This document shows, one piece after another, positions 1-11,864 of a stretch of DNA of 40,202 bases. The first letter of the stretch is position 1, and the number at the start of each line of letters is the position of its first letter. Location: the NCBI GenBank assembly GCA_026260175.1, contig JAKCWW010000173.1, positions 1 through 40,202 of the forward strand. Direction: 5' to 3'. The translations under genes were made by a program, and so were the position numbers. The notes under the pieces were generated by a model. That model did no database searches. It saw nothing but the letters and a program-made list of their open reading frames with translations, and was not told the DNA's origin. Origin of the DNA: Reticulitermes lucifugus (Eukaryota; Arthropoda; Insecta; Blattodea; Rhinotermitidae).

Positions 1-53
1 ATAAGCCTTAAGGCTGCGGTGCGTCCGTAGCATCTGCTGCGGGGCCCTTCACT
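1..53 (+). mobile_element. SINE1, 3' end (cut by window edge)
   Basis: This matches the 3' end of the SINE1 family in the window: AAGCCTTAAGGCTGCGGTGC followed by a CATCTGCTGCGG segment and CCCTTCAC. The same block appears in reverse at the left end of the minus-strand copies at 2698, 7243 and 12231. A short A-rich run follows at 54-63. The tRNA-like head lies outside the window. Confidence 0.8.
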
Positions 54-2697
54 ACAAAAAAAATTATGACGGCTCTTCAACGCGAACCTGGAGAATCTGT
101 TTGTGGTTCGCTAAATGAATTAAACTAGCTGTCTTCACAAAAGAGAGAGCTATGCATAGGGTTATTAGTGCTAATAAATATTTGGATATTGAGAATGTTG
201 CAAAAACAATCAATGTAATTTTTAATTGAATTTCTTCTGTCCACAGAATTAAAGAATGAAAAATAGCAAAGGTGATGGTTATTGTATTGTACCTGCGTTG
301 AGAACAATAGGAGCATGTTTTGTTATTTGAAAACACAATATACACAATTTATTTGATATGCGTATTTTATTCAGGGGACCGGGATAACATAGTAGGTACA
401 GAGATTGGATGTCTACGGGATCGTGAAATGATAAATAATGATAAATGAAAGAAATTTAAGGTAATAAATATAAAACAGACAAAGGAAAATAACAATTTAC
501 ACAGATTTATTAAATGATCCATTCATAAGTCAAGTAGTCTGGCATTTTTTCGGTGTTTTATTTTATAACTACCTGCATTTATGCAGATATATGTATTCAC
601 TGATCTTGTTTCAACTTCAGAATTCATATAGAGTAAAATTATTGTTATAATTTTTGGTGTCATCAGAGCCAACGAATGTTGTCTGTTTCAAGTGATTAAT
701 CTGGAGCGTAGCTGACCTTAATAACACGTGATAGCTAATCAGTGTAAAATTCTTCTCTCTAGATTTGAACTCGACACCTTCTGCATCAAATTCAAATGCC
801 TCAGAGTTAGACCTACTGACTAAAGCCTGTATTATCGGTAGAGCTGTCAGGCAGGACTATGTCGTTAGACCTTTGTTTTATAATTCGCCGTATAATTCAC
901 AGTGTGTAGGATCTTTCATAAAAATCTGACTTATTTAGCAGGTTAAGAAACTCCATTCTTTCAGTAAAGCCGAAAGTTTACTATCTTTTTCAAAAATGCT
1001 TGCAACGGGATACTAAAAGGAGCCAAATAAAACAAGTACATACCCTTATGTTCTGTTTACTGCAGGTACCGTTTTAAACTTTTAAGGACTGATTTTACCT
1101 AAACTATATACAAAATTGCAGTCCCTACCTTACAGAGAACACAGTTTGTGTCCATTACACAAACCAGTCGGTTAAAGCTGTTTAGGGAAATGATCGGTGT
1201 TGAAAGTGAGGATCATGCGAAACACATAGTAAATATGTTACTTGTCAAAATGCAGAGCCTCGTAATGTTACTGCAGGTGGTACACATAATTACCACTGTA
1301 GTTTGAAGACTCAAACTGTAATTTCGCGCCACAAAGTTCTGCGACTAAATTTCTGTATATTTTTCATGTCTGTCCACCACGGTTACAAGGTCCGCTCATC
1401 TTAACCTCGTTGATTTCATCACCCTAATTTATGGAGCGAAAAAAATTGCGCTGATGATTTTACAGTTGGTCTCATATTTATCTTTCTTAATACAAAATAT
1501 TTTCTTACACACTTTATTCTTTACTTATTTATTCCGTCACAGTGAAGGTGAATAAAGTGGGTGTCTTTGCGTTGCTCAGAGTAAGTGTTAATAACAACTT
1601 CCAACGTTTTTGCATTCATTGCTCATTTCTTGTTATCTCGAAAGCTTAGCTCAAGGGCACGGCTCTCACATCTCACATGTTCCAGACTCTTCACTTTCTT
1701 CCAATATCTGACTAATCCATTGCTGGTTTAACTTCCTGCAAATATCGTTGTACTGACGGCTGATGCAACATGCAGAACATGCCCTGCCTCTAGTGGTGTC
1801 ATGGATCAGAATTCACACGTCATTCCTTTCAGTTCCTCTAGACCAGGCGGTCCACTGTGTTCTTGCATAACTTCAAATTGCCCCTCCTGCGGGCTGTGAA
1901 ACTCTTTCTCATCCAAAATGGTGGTATAGTTGTTGCCGATACCGCTTCGTGTTCGGCCGATCCCAGTTTGACTCCTGGCTCGGCCGTCCTGACGTTTTTG
2001 TGCTTCTCCTCCGTCTTACGAGGCGAATTCTGGTACAGTACCTTTAAACAGGTTACGATCGCTTAATTATCCTTCCGTTTTAATAAGCCCACCACTTGAT
2101 GACAAGTGCCTAGCGGATTGCGGTACCAGTATATTTCGATACTTCGGTTCCGGAGACACACTTTGTGAATTTTGTTCGGAACGCCTGCTGTTCTTAACGA
2201 CATTTATGATTGCTTTCTTCGGTCACTCCCTGATTTTACTGAAATGTCTTCTAATAGGCCATGGCCGTCTTCTTCCTTAACCTTTTAAAGCCTGGTGGTT
2301 ATATGTACAGTCAGGTTTAACGATAAAACTCTTTATTTTCCCCACAAATGTATTTATGTGTTTCATACTATCCTTGCAACAAACAGCAACTGTTTCGCTA
2401 TGCAACATTCGTAGATTTTTTTATAACGGAAGCAAACTGTATTGTCTGTGAGGTACGAAATAAGTAATTAGACTTAAAAGGGTTAAGTAACGTTATTCAA
2501 CGATAGTTACAGTTTAGAAAATGTTCTTATGTCATCGAAGAAATCACTTTTGTTGAGCAGGCTAACGGAAGAATAACTTGTAGTCTGGAAGGAGCCAGTT
2601 AGAGTTTGGGCAGATCAGCTGCTTTTGTGCCTGATGTCCGCATTTATTACGCAAATGCGAAACTGGGCTATTGCAAACAAGTGCCAGTTCTTTTATG
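54..2697. other. Anonymous AT-rich DNA
   Basis: No gene was recognised. Open frames are short (at most 93 codons) and resemble no family I know. At about 1921-1977 an A-box-like TGGTATAGTTG and a B-box-like GTTTGACTCC sit about 45 bases apart, which could be a very old SINE head, but I do not call it. Confidence 0.5.
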
Positions 2698-2924
2698 GTG
2701 AAGGTCCCCGCAGCAGATGCTACGGATGCACCACAGTCTTGAGGTTTATTGCGCAATCCTGTGATAAAGATGATTAATTTTTTCGTTTTTTCTTGTAATT
2801 GAGTACCGGTGGAATGAAATTTACATGGGAAAACCGATGTACTCGGGGAAAAAATTGTCCCAGGGCTACTTTGTCCACCACAAATCCCACATGGACTGAC
2901 CCGGGATCGAACCCGGACCTCCGA
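2698..2924 (-). mobile_element. SINE1, 5'-truncated copy
   Basis: Read on the minus strand, this is SINE1 from just upstream of the B box (GGTTCGATCCCGGG) through the shared body (GGATTTGTGGTGGACAAAGT-like) to the 3' CTGCTGCGGGGACCTTCAC end. The A box and the 5' half of the tRNA-like head are missing; similarity stops abruptly at about 2924. The body is more diverged than in the copy at 12231. No target-site duplication is visible. Confidence 0.85.
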
Positions 2925-4056
2925 AGTCCCAGTTTACTTATTTGGCTGAACATTTTTTAAGGAAATTGTTTATTTTAATAAGAACTTTATATTCGTCTTG
3001 TTATTCTGTATTTACCACAAATAATGTTGCTCAATGCAAGTGAATTTTATCCACAAAAATTTCGTGACCAATACGGTTTTACGAACAGCTGTTTGTAAAT
3101 TATCGCTTAGACACATTCTATGCAAATGCAATATGTCTATATAACACGGTTTCTCAAGACAGAATTAGATCACCTGCAGAATCTGGGTCAGCTAGTAATG
3201 CCGTACGCAGACATTTGTATAGATGAAATATCTTGTTTAATGCACTCTGGCCTCCAGACTAGATGGTGTGTTCACGTGCTGTTTTAAACGCTAACCACAG
3301 CGCCGTCTTAAGAATTACGCATTTTATATCTGTTATTGCTACACTGAGCTTATCAACTATTGAGAGCATATTAATAACAACAGGTAACACCTGCTTTAAC
3401 ATTTAAGAATTTGCATTTTTCCTATAGAATGTATTTATGTGTTTCTTATCATTCTAAGAATAAACAACAATCATTTTTATATTCGGTACTGACGACTCTT
3501 TCTTGTAATCAGAAATGTAAATGTTTACTCTATGGTAGAAAATCAGTTTTAGGGCAATTCGCAAAGTTTAAAAAATTTCCTGTTATAGTCGCCATGTCTG
3601 TTCATCCGTCCATCCGTTAGCATGGAACAACTCGGCTCCCTTTTGAGGGATTTTCATGAAAGGTTGTGTTCGAGGATTTTAATAAAATCTGTCGAGAAAT
3701 TCAAGTTTGGTTAAAATCGGAAAAAATAGCCACTTTACACCAAGACCTTCTTACATTTATAACCACTTCGGTCATAAATATTACTATGGTTACCTTCGAT
3801 ATCAATCGATAACAAAAGTAATAGATAGTGATCGATGAAAGTTGCCTTATTTCGTCATAGCTCGGAATAGATAGAATGGTCATGAATAGTAAATTGTACA
3901 GGATATGGGAGGAGAGAGGGAGCGAGAAAAACCACAGAAAGCCTCAGTCAAGATAGCTGTTTTATGGACTGAGAATCGAGCCCGATACATTCTCCTGACC
4001 TCAACTTTTTTTCCTACTTAACATTGTATTTACCGTGCATTTTCAATTAAGATATT
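2925..4056. other. Anonymous DNA
   Basis: No gene or recognised repeat. An 18-base string AATGTATTTATGTGTTTC near 3429 also occurs near 2348, possibly from an old dispersed repeat. Confidence 0.4.
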
Positions 4057-4178
4057 TTCAATAAACACCAACTAATGCACATAAACTTTTTTCACAATAG
4101 TTTATTCTTACAATTCCCCTCTTGTAAGAATAAACTATTGTTAAAAAAGTTTATGTGCATTAGTTGGTGTTTATTGAA
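4057..4178. repeat. Near-perfect fold-back (57-bp arms, 8-base loop)
   Basis: The left arm 4057-4113 and right arm 4122-4178 are reverse complements with one mismatch (C at 4093 against the A-pairing position in the right arm). The loop TTCCCCTC spans 4114-4121. ATATT lies just outside both arms (4052-4056 and 4180-4184), a possible weak target duplication. A transcript of either strand would form a long, almost uninterrupted hairpin. It could be a tiny fold-back MITE, an inverted duplication or a hairpin-RNA locus. There is no coding content. Confidence 0.9.
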
Positions 4179-4609
4179 CATATTTTTTTCCTACATTCTA
4201 AGTTGTTCTTTGGCAGCAGAAGACGGATAAGAACAGTGTTGTGGCCTTTATTGTTACAATTGTTACGAAGATTTTAAAGACTGTAATCTTGTAGGCGGAT
4301 ATACCGTTATGCTGAGACGATAATAACCCTTGGCGCTGTCTGTCGGATCATTCATACGCGTGTAAACAGCGCTATACGTTGAAGGATACGAATACAACTG
4401 TGACGGAACTGCTTCAGTTTCAACCTCACTCTTACACATGAACAGCCAATCAATCCCAACTTGGTATTTCATTACAGGGCCCAGCACTTTTTCACATTTT
4501 ATGAAGAACATAAGATAATCATTATGTCCTTATGTAACCTATATGCAGTATGTAGTCTTATAAGCGTGTCTATGTATGTGAATATTCTGATTTTTATGGA
4601 GGCCCTATT
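4179..4609. other. Anonymous DNA between fold-back and SINE3
   Basis: No gene or repeat recognised. Short overlapping open frames exist on both strands without family resemblance. Confidence 0.4.
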
Positions 4610-4617
4610 ATATGTAG

Positions 4618-4856
4618 CGCAACAGCCCAACTCAGGCGTAGGCCGCCTCGTTGTTGAGGTTTGTAGATTACACACAGACACACACGCACAGACCCGGTAG
4701 GACTCCTCTGAACGAGTGATCAGCCAGTCGCAGAGGCCGCTACCTACACAACACACAACAGACACAAGAACATCCATGCCCTCAGCGGGATTCGAACCGG
4801 TAATCCCAGCAATCGAACGGTCGCAGACTGCATGGCTACCGGGATCAGCCGCTGCC
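4618..4856 (-). mobile_element. SINE3, near full length, diverged
   Basis: On the minus strand this starts with a tRNA-like head (CTGATCCCGGTAGCC, then B box GGTTCGAATCCCGC), then GGCATGGATGT and the GAGGAGTCCTACCGG block typical of SINE3. It ends in a small hairpin (CCTC...GAGG) and GGGCTGTTG. ATATGTAG at 4610-4617 and ACATGTAG at 4857-4864 are a plausible 8-bp target-site duplication with one mismatch. A 119-codon open frame across it is an artefact. Confidence 0.85.
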
Positions 4857-5159
4857 ACATGTAGATAGTGTTTACAATCTTTATTTTCTAATATGACTGC
4901 CTACAGTTACGTATAAGAAATGTTATTGGTTCCGACTGAAATCTCGGTTGAGCATGGGTCATAACTCCATGAGAACACCAAACTGTCTTCATTTGGTATA
5001 GATAATAATTACTGATTTTTTATTTTTATGTATTTTATATGCCTATATACTGTGTTTAGTTACTGCGAAAAATTAACTGCTATTTAACAAATTTTGGACG
5101 CGATCACATCCACACGTTTCGGTTCCAGATTTATGCTACATCCTGGGATAAAATCTATT

Positions 5160-5440
5160 ACGTAGAGGTGAAGTCCCCGTGCTTAGTTAAACTCCAGGCC
5201 ATCCAGGGATATAGGGGAGTGAAAGGGGACTCCATGCATTCTTAAACCAGACACTAGATAGAGGTGAGTGTTTAGCTTCACGCCTCGACCTTTTTGTCAC
5301 CTGAATGTAGCCCCTGATACACACTCTGTAGGACCCTAGGGGGCCGCAGAGCCGGTCTGAACGCTTTGGGGAATAAACAAGTCTCTTGCTTCTGCGAAAT
5401 CTAACGCCGATTCGCCGATTGTTCGGCCCCCTAGACTAGT
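5160..5440 (-). mobile_element. SINE2, old degenerate copy
   Basis: Aligned by eye with the minus-strand SINE2 at 21013-21294, it shares the order of blocks: AGAGGTG...CTTAG near the 3' end, then GTGAGTGTTTAGCTTCACGC (matching GTGAGTGGTCAGCTTCACGC), then GATACACACT, then AAGTCTCTTGC before the head. The B box is badly eroded. It appears much older than the other SINE2 copies. Confidence 0.55.
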
Positions 5441-6349
5441 CACTATAACAAACGAGCTATCTCAGCAGTGAAACTCACTAAACCATAGCTGAAGTAATTA
5501 TTCAACACTTGTACGTCATTGCTTAACGGAGTTCAGTCTATGTTGTGCTTATAGATACCAGTGATCGTGTTACATTCGTCTCTTCCCTATTGGCACATTG
5601 TACTGCACTATCATGTATTAAAATATTACACTTATCGAGTTTAGTTTCATTTTAACTTTAGTAATTGCGTAGGTGATGTTGCTTTGTCCATTAACTGCAA
5701 ATTGCCAACTCTTTAAAACTGCACATGTAACTTGTGAATAACTTGTGCTTCATAAAGGACAGCTATATGGAACACTGTTCTCAACTAAGCCTCTTTAAGT
5801 TTCGATTATGGTCTTTATAGGGTATATGCAAGAATAATGATTTATTGCCGACAGACTGTGACGTGAAACCTTCTAAAGAGGTGGACAGGCTATAATTTAC
5901 ACAGTTTCTTTTCTAAAGCACCCCTTGGCTCTGTAGTCTCTCTTCCACTCCAAACGTCAAAGCTATATTTATGCTTACAGTGAAGACTGTGTTAGTGAAG
6001 TGTCGTTATTTAAACTGCAATATACTGGTATTTGCTACTATGCACATGAGAGTTACAGAGCGTTAGAAGCATAGGCCTACCGTAAATCCCAGGAATGTTT
6101 TTGAAATGTGCGCCTAACAGAAACTGACACATTACATAACGCATACTTCTGGCCCCTGCTGACCGAAATATTAATTTCAGCTGTAAATTATCTTCATTTT
6201 TAATTAGATGATGAGGTGGACGGGACAGGCAGTACAGATACATGGGAGAAATTAAAAAAATATGCGACAAAATATTTGGCCAATAAACCCGAAGGGGAGA
6301 GAACATAAATTTTATGCTTAGGTACGAGAAGAAATGAGGTGTAAGGAGC
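5441..6349. other. Anonymous DNA
   Basis: No gene or repeat recognised; the longest open frame is 98 codons and resembles nothing known to me. Confidence 0.4.
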
Positions 6350-6358
6350 TAGACTAGG

Positions 6359-6606
6359 CCGTGCCATGGCTCAGGCGGTTAGTCGCCGGCCTCCCATCGC
6401 GGAGGCCCGGATTCGATCCCGGGTCAGTCGATGCGGGATTTGTGGTGGACAAAGTGGCACTGGGACAGGTTTTTTTCTCCGAGTACTTCGGTTTTTCCCT
6501 GTCAGTTTAATTCCAACGGTGCTCCATTACTTTTAAAAACGAAAAAAAAAACTAATCATCTTCATCACAGGGTTACACAATAAGCCTTAAGGCTGCGGTG
6601 CGGAGG
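6359..6606 (+). mobile_element. SINE1 with target-site duplication, short 3' form
   Basis: The tRNA-like head has a good A box (TGGCTCAGGCGG, 6367-6378) and B box (GGATTCGATCC, 6409-6419), followed by the SINE1 body and an internal A-rich stretch near 6540. The 3' end stops at CTGCGGTGCGGAGG and lacks the last ~28 bases seen in the copies at 1 and 12231. TAGACTAGG occurs at 6350-6358 and 6607-6615, a perfect 9-bp target-site duplication, so this short end is how the copy inserted and not later damage. Confidence 0.92.
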
Positions 6607-6615
6607 TAGACTAGG

Positions 6616-7242
6616 TTGCTGTCACTTAATATAAGAACAAACTGCGCGTCCTTGTGATAAATGTAATGAATCTTTGGATTTTGTGGACGGTGGAAATTGT
6701 AAATTTTGTCACTGTTTTCATGTGAATAAGCACTTGCTCCACGAGGTTACCAGAATTGAGCACGATATACGAGAAAGCAGATGTGAGGCAGGGCACTGCT
6801 GCGTCCTGAAGCTTCTGGTTGCTGCGGGAGTATTCAGTACCGAAGTTATCGTCAGTATTCTGCAGTGGTCAGAAATACTCTTGTCAAGGCGCAACACCCT
6901 TGAACGTTTAACGCAGTTACTGGAATACCATAAATCTGTCCTTGACGCTGCCAAGACTGAAGCGTCGCGCATTGCTACTTCTGATGCAGACATTTGCTGT
7001 TTCGAGACACATACTCTCTAACAAGTTCTGGCAATGGGTCAACATTTTCCTCCGATATAGCTCCTTCTTAGCTTCACGTGATTTTTCATATATCTTGATC
7101 ACTGAAGGAGTTAGTTTTAGGTTAGTTATTGCGGCTGGGGAAGTGCTTAAGAGACATCCCTAGCAACGACTGGCCTGCATTTATGCGATTAGTGTTCCAA
7201 TAATTTGCTTGCCCACTAACCCTAGTGCACGCTTTTTTTTAG
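6616..7242. other. Anonymous DNA with a 115-codon open frame
   Basis: The frame at 6674-7021 (+) is the longest one here not explained by a repeat. Its product contains FCHCFHVNKHLLHEV and a leucine-rich second half. I recognise no family, splice signals are not convincing, and overlapping frames are open on the other strand. It could be a decayed exon or chance. Confidence 0.25.
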
Positions 7243-7521
7243 AAGGTTCCCGCAGCAGAAGCTACGGACGCACCGCAGCCTTAAGGCTAATTGTGCAGCC
7301 CTTGTGATGAAGATGAAGAGGAATATAATCAGTTTTTTTTCATTTTTCCAAGTAATGGAGCACCGGTGGAACGAAATTGACAGGGGAAAACCGAGGTATT
7401 CGGGAAGAAACCTGTCCCAGTGCCACTTTGCGCACCAAAAATCCCACATGGACTGACCCTGGACCGAAAACGGGCCTCTGCGGTGGGAGGCCGACGACTA
7501 ACCGCCTGAGCCATGGCACAG
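7243..7521 (-). mobile_element. SINE1, near full length
   Basis: Read on the minus strand it has an intact A-box region (CATGGCTCAGGCGGTTAGTC), a decayed B box (GTTTTCGGTCCAGGG), the shared body, and the complete 3' end with CTTCTGCTGCGGGAACCTT. It carries a short AT-rich insertion around 7315-7335 not seen in other copies. No convincing target-site duplication. Confidence 0.88.
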
Positions 7522-10042
7522 CAGTAGGGCATGCTATTGTCTAGAGTCGAAGCTTTATAGAACCCTAATGTCAAAGGACACGCTGCTTCCCTGTAGGCCA
7601 CAGGTAACTATGAAACAAAAAAACCGTGATGGATGTATCTGAGAAGAAGGCACAAACGTCTTGCAAAGTGTTATTAACTCCTTAACACTTTAATGTAGGT
7701 ACGTTCTAAACGAAGTTTTATTATGTATTAAATATGCTTCTTGTAGATTTCTCAGAATTGCATTCAATGTACTGCATATAGAGGGTAATCAAGAATTTGT
7801 ATAGAAAGATTAGCACTATTAACAGATCAAGTGGCATGTCCATCATTTCTTGCAGAGGGTTTGGGACATCCTGTATGCAGCTGCGTCTATGAAACTTCCA
7901 GAGGAGTGAAAAATGTCATTTATTTAAAATAATACACGTGTAAAGACTCAACAGTATTTAAAATAGACGCAATCCTATAAGCCAGATATGCCAATTATAT
8001 ACACTTTCGAAGTTACACTTTAGAATTAAATATATTCATTTCTTTAATCCTGTCGTGGTTTTTGTAGCTTACACTTCTGTACGCTTTCGATTGTACTAAA
8101 TTATGTCAGTATGAGGCACTTGATGTACTGAAAAGTATTATTGCCATTTCATAGTAAACGGGAACCATACTTGCCGCTTTGAAATGTCCATAAAGTTCTT
8201 AGGCGAATATGAATAACGTTATACTGCAGCTACCAAACCAGAGATCCCATGAGAATACGGTGAACACAAAAACGACTCTGCTTCATCTGTAAAGACTAAC
8301 TGCAAATTACGTACAGATCAGAGTGATTAGGGAAAAGCAGTGAACAAGATGCTGTTTTGCTGTATTTTAAGGCACTAATTCGGGTTTCTTTCAGGATACA
8401 TCACGAGAAATTGAATGAGAGTTACCAGTACCCCAATTAAGATTCATATGAGGTGCGTGATTAATAAAAGTTTGATGCGTGACGAATAATAGAACGGAAT
8501 GAGTACACGTATTGTTGACATTCGTGTCTTATATTTGAGAGGTTTGGTTTTCTGTTGGAATGTTGTGCTGAGCGCCGTGTACCGTGATAACGTTTTGTAA
8601 TTTTTTTCACTCTCCCCAGACGAATTCTTTGATAGTACCATAAAAACGGCTAAGACTGTTTTCTTCCAGATACTCATATACGTACAATTCCTAATCATCT
8701 TCCTATTCAAATCGGCGCTTATAAACTTTGCGTCGTTCTGCAGCCTGACTGTCAGTATGTCGGTTACGGACGTTCGGTCTTAAGGTCTGTCAGCCTGTAT
8801 CGTATCAAGACAGACAGTTACGTGGCGCCATTGGGTTAACTTCAGAAATTAAATGGAGAGCGAAGACTCTGTTGTGCAAACTGGAGGAATGTGGTTGCGG
8901 GCGGTTGGAAGTGTTGCTAATAGTGTTCAGTGTGCGCTACTCTAAAAGAGAGAGAGAAAAAAAAAGCCTCGCATACAAATGAACCGGCTCCTCTGACGCA
9001 ACATATTCCAAGCTCAGTTACATATCCTCGATTTTTTTCAACGTTTGTATGTTTAAGAGATAATGGTTGAAGAAACAGAAGCATAAACTTGGCGAACCTT
9101 ATAAAACTTTCTTCATAATATCATTTACGAGGTGCTGAGAGTTGAGAGTAGTTCGGATATTAAGCGACTGCTGCAGTAGCAGCAACAACAACAAAAATAA
9201 AAATAACATCACTAATAATATTAACAAAAACAAGAATCAAATCATTATCTAATTTCTGTAGACTTGTGTATCCCTAATGTGTTTTCAAGCAAATGTTTTG
9301 CTGTTAATGTCATATATTAAATATAGAACGCAGTTTTAAACTATCTTTGTTATGCTGAAATTGGATAAAACAAAAAACCTGTTTCCTGTTAACGCAGTAG
9401 CTACTATAACAGAAATTAATTTTCAGTATGAAGTACTAACATTCTTTTATGGAAACGTAAGCATTTACATCAATAAATAAGAGACAAACAAAAATTATAT
9501 TTCATTGGCTTTAATGACTGAAAGCTAATAATTTTCAATCAAAATGCATTTGCAAAATCAATTACGTCTGCATGACTGAGTGTAATGAATTTTAAACTAA
9601 TCGTAGCATTGCAATCCAATGCTTTTGCTTCTCTTTCGCGCCATCAGGACACTATACAACTTGCGACATATTTAATTAATTCTTGTGAGCGGTTTAAGGG
9701 TAACGAACACAAATATCTCATCTTCAACGTCAGTGACTTGCTGCAGTTAATTGTTATACATTCACACATGTATAACTTGACTGCACGTATATTCCAGTCC
9801 AGAAGTTTTTATTTTTTGATTCCGTAAGCAAAAAAATATTGCCAGAAACTGCGGAATAACCAATCGTAGCAGAGTACTCTTTGAGAAACCGACAGCAACG
9901 ACTGCTCAAGAATTTCCTTATTCTTTAGGCGTCCGTAACAAGATAAAACAATCCAACTTTAAGGGATTCTCAGGATGGTGTATTTGAATAGACGTGACTG
10001 ATATTTGGATGTGTCTGTCCTCTCAGGCTAACAAGCTTGCAG
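7522..10042. other. Anonymous AT-rich DNA
   Basis: No gene recognised in 2.5 kb; open frames stay below 90 codons. It includes a GA/A-rich run at 8948-8969 and an AAC/AAT-rich low-complexity stretch at 9177-9240. Confidence 0.45.
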
Positions 10043-10201
10043 TGTTTCGGAGAATAGATCTGTCCCTTTAAAACGAGCTTGCCTGTATCGCTGGACCGTT
10101 GATAGAAGCTCTTTGTAAAAGGCCCTCGAGAATATGTTTTCTGTCTCTCCGCTTTCCAACTGAAGATGGAGACAGAGCCATTCTCCGAAACGTTGTGGCT
10201 G
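10043..10201. repeat. Inverted pair of hammerhead-like motifs (one decayed)
   Basis: The plus-strand copy (10154-10201) has CTGAAGAT, a stem of GGAGA with TCTCC around a short loop, then GAAAC. The left copy (10043-10065, minus) keeps only the second half: GGGACAG...ATTCTCCGAAAC. GTTTCGGAGAAT (10043-10054) and ATTCTCCGAAAC (10180-10191) are perfect 12-base inverted repeats. Both copies read outward. The order of parts resembles the hammerhead core, but stem I is not evident here. Confidence 0.5.
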
Positions 10202-11100
10202 CTTTAACGTGAGACGGTGGGCGGTGTTAAAAATATAAGTTACCTTGAGAACTAAACAAGTTTGTGAACATATGCATTGTGCAAACGTACCTGCGCAGTA
10301 CGTATGTTGTTGCATCTGCATTTAAATGAGAGTGAGATTCACAATGCACTAATACAGCTCGCTGAGCAGCACGTCACACAAGAACAGTTAGTTACTTTAG
10401 TGCAGGTCCGTCGGTAGCCGGCCTTGATTCTGTCCCGTTCGCCACTACTTCCTTCTTTTGGTACGAAACAGGGACATAAAACTGAATGCACAAGCAGTCC
10501 ACTGTTCTTTCATACTGGGGAGAAAGCGAGATGAGACTAACGTTCTTTAAGAAATGTCGCTAATAGGATAAATGTCACGTTGTCTTCTAGATACATATAC
10601 AAATATTTAGTTTTAAAACGTCAGTTACTGCAGCATATCCTGTGTCAACAAGAAGTAACTATGTAAAGTGCAAAATTATGTCCTCTTGGAGTCATATGCC
10701 TCCTTATGCAAAATGTTTTTACCTCGAAAACATCTTATTTTCCACGGAAGTGTCTGAATTTGTGTTAAACAGGATTCGGAATGGTTCAAAACAGGGTGTG
10801 CAAGAAAATAGGTGCGTATGCTCTCGCAGCTAATTTGTTATCCCAGTGTGGTGAAGCAAACGACAGCGCAAATCATACGCTTCAGGCTCAAGAAATTAAC
10901 ATCGAAATGTGGCTTTTAAATTTCCCAGAGAAAAGAGGGGTATGGAGAAGTTTAACATAATATGCAGCTTTATCATTTATATTCTTTGTCAGATGTCATT
11001 AGGGTCATGAGATCAAGTAAGGTGCAGTGGGCGAAACATACACTACGTGTAACATGAACTTACACATTTCCTGGGCAGTTATGCCACGTCGACCGGTAGA
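10202..11100. other. Anonymous DNA
   Basis: No gene or repeat recognised. Confidence 0.4.
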
Positions 11101-11146
11101 TCGTTACCAACATTTCGGAGAAGTGTACTACCTCCACATTAAGGGT
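11101..11146 (-). repeat. Decayed hammerhead-like motif, single copy
   Basis: On the minus strand CTTAATGTGGAGG, a short loop, CTTCTCCGAAATGTTGG is a recognisable relative of the motif at 10154 (GGAG...CTCCGAAA). The first box is mutated from CTGANGA, and GAAAC has become GAAAT, so it is not expected to be active. Confidence 0.4.
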
Positions 11147-11851
11147 CAAAGCATTTCAAGCTTGTCCACTGCGTGACATTCCAGAAGACAAAAACCTTTA
11201 GGAACACCCCTGTGAAACTCAATATTAACCAACGAAATGCACATTCACTATCAAATTCAAATATTCAGTGAAATTAAAATGCACGGTGAAGGTCATATAA
11301 AAAACCCCTGTGAAAATTTGAAATCTTGTAGCATTCAAAGTGTTTGCTGGAAACCTCGGCGGAATAAGAGGTAATTTAAAATAAACATTAAACATATATT
11401 AAAGAAATACGGTGTGAAATTGTGTACTGCATTCTATGTAGGTTTTTGTGAACATGGAAATGAACCGCCTGGGTGTATAAAAGGGGTGAATATTTCTGAC
11501 CAACAGCACGACAGATTAATATCTGAAGAAGGATTTGGGTTTTTGGTGTCATTTAAGCTCCTAGACAACAGATTCCGTAATAGAAACTCATAGTGCTTTA
11601 GAAGAATGTTCTAATGGCTTTTGAACAGTGGGATCTGAAATGGCTCACTCTCTATAACAACTCGGCCAAGAACCTGGGTGTTTATAAGAGCAGGGCCCTT
11701 CTTCAACTTTCATAAGTGTCAGATGTTCAAGGAGAAGCGCTTTCCATACGGTTAGTGCCGTGGAAATTAGACATTGTTGTGTACTGGATACCATCTTGCT
11801 CCACATCCGGGAGGTTTGCTTTTCGAGCTATATTCGGGGGTTTCCTTGATA
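11147..11851. other. Anonymous DNA
   Basis: No gene or repeat recognised. Confidence 0.4.
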
Positions 11852-11864
11852 CTCCTACTGTTTG

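Noticed and set aside
1234..1256. GTGAGGATCATGCGAAACAC
   Set aside because: It resembles the box order but has no stem II at all.
1921..1977. Possible degenerate SINE head (TGGTATAGTTG ... GTTTGACTCC)
   Set aside because: The spacing fits, but no SINE body follows and the boxes are imperfect.
6359..6430. tRNA gene candidates at SINE heads (also 11865, 13520-13599, 21895, 37076-37149, 38100, 40078)
   Set aside because: A and B boxes are present, but each head continues into a repeated body with target duplications, and acceptor and anticodon arms do not fold as in functional tRNAs. They are SINE promoters.
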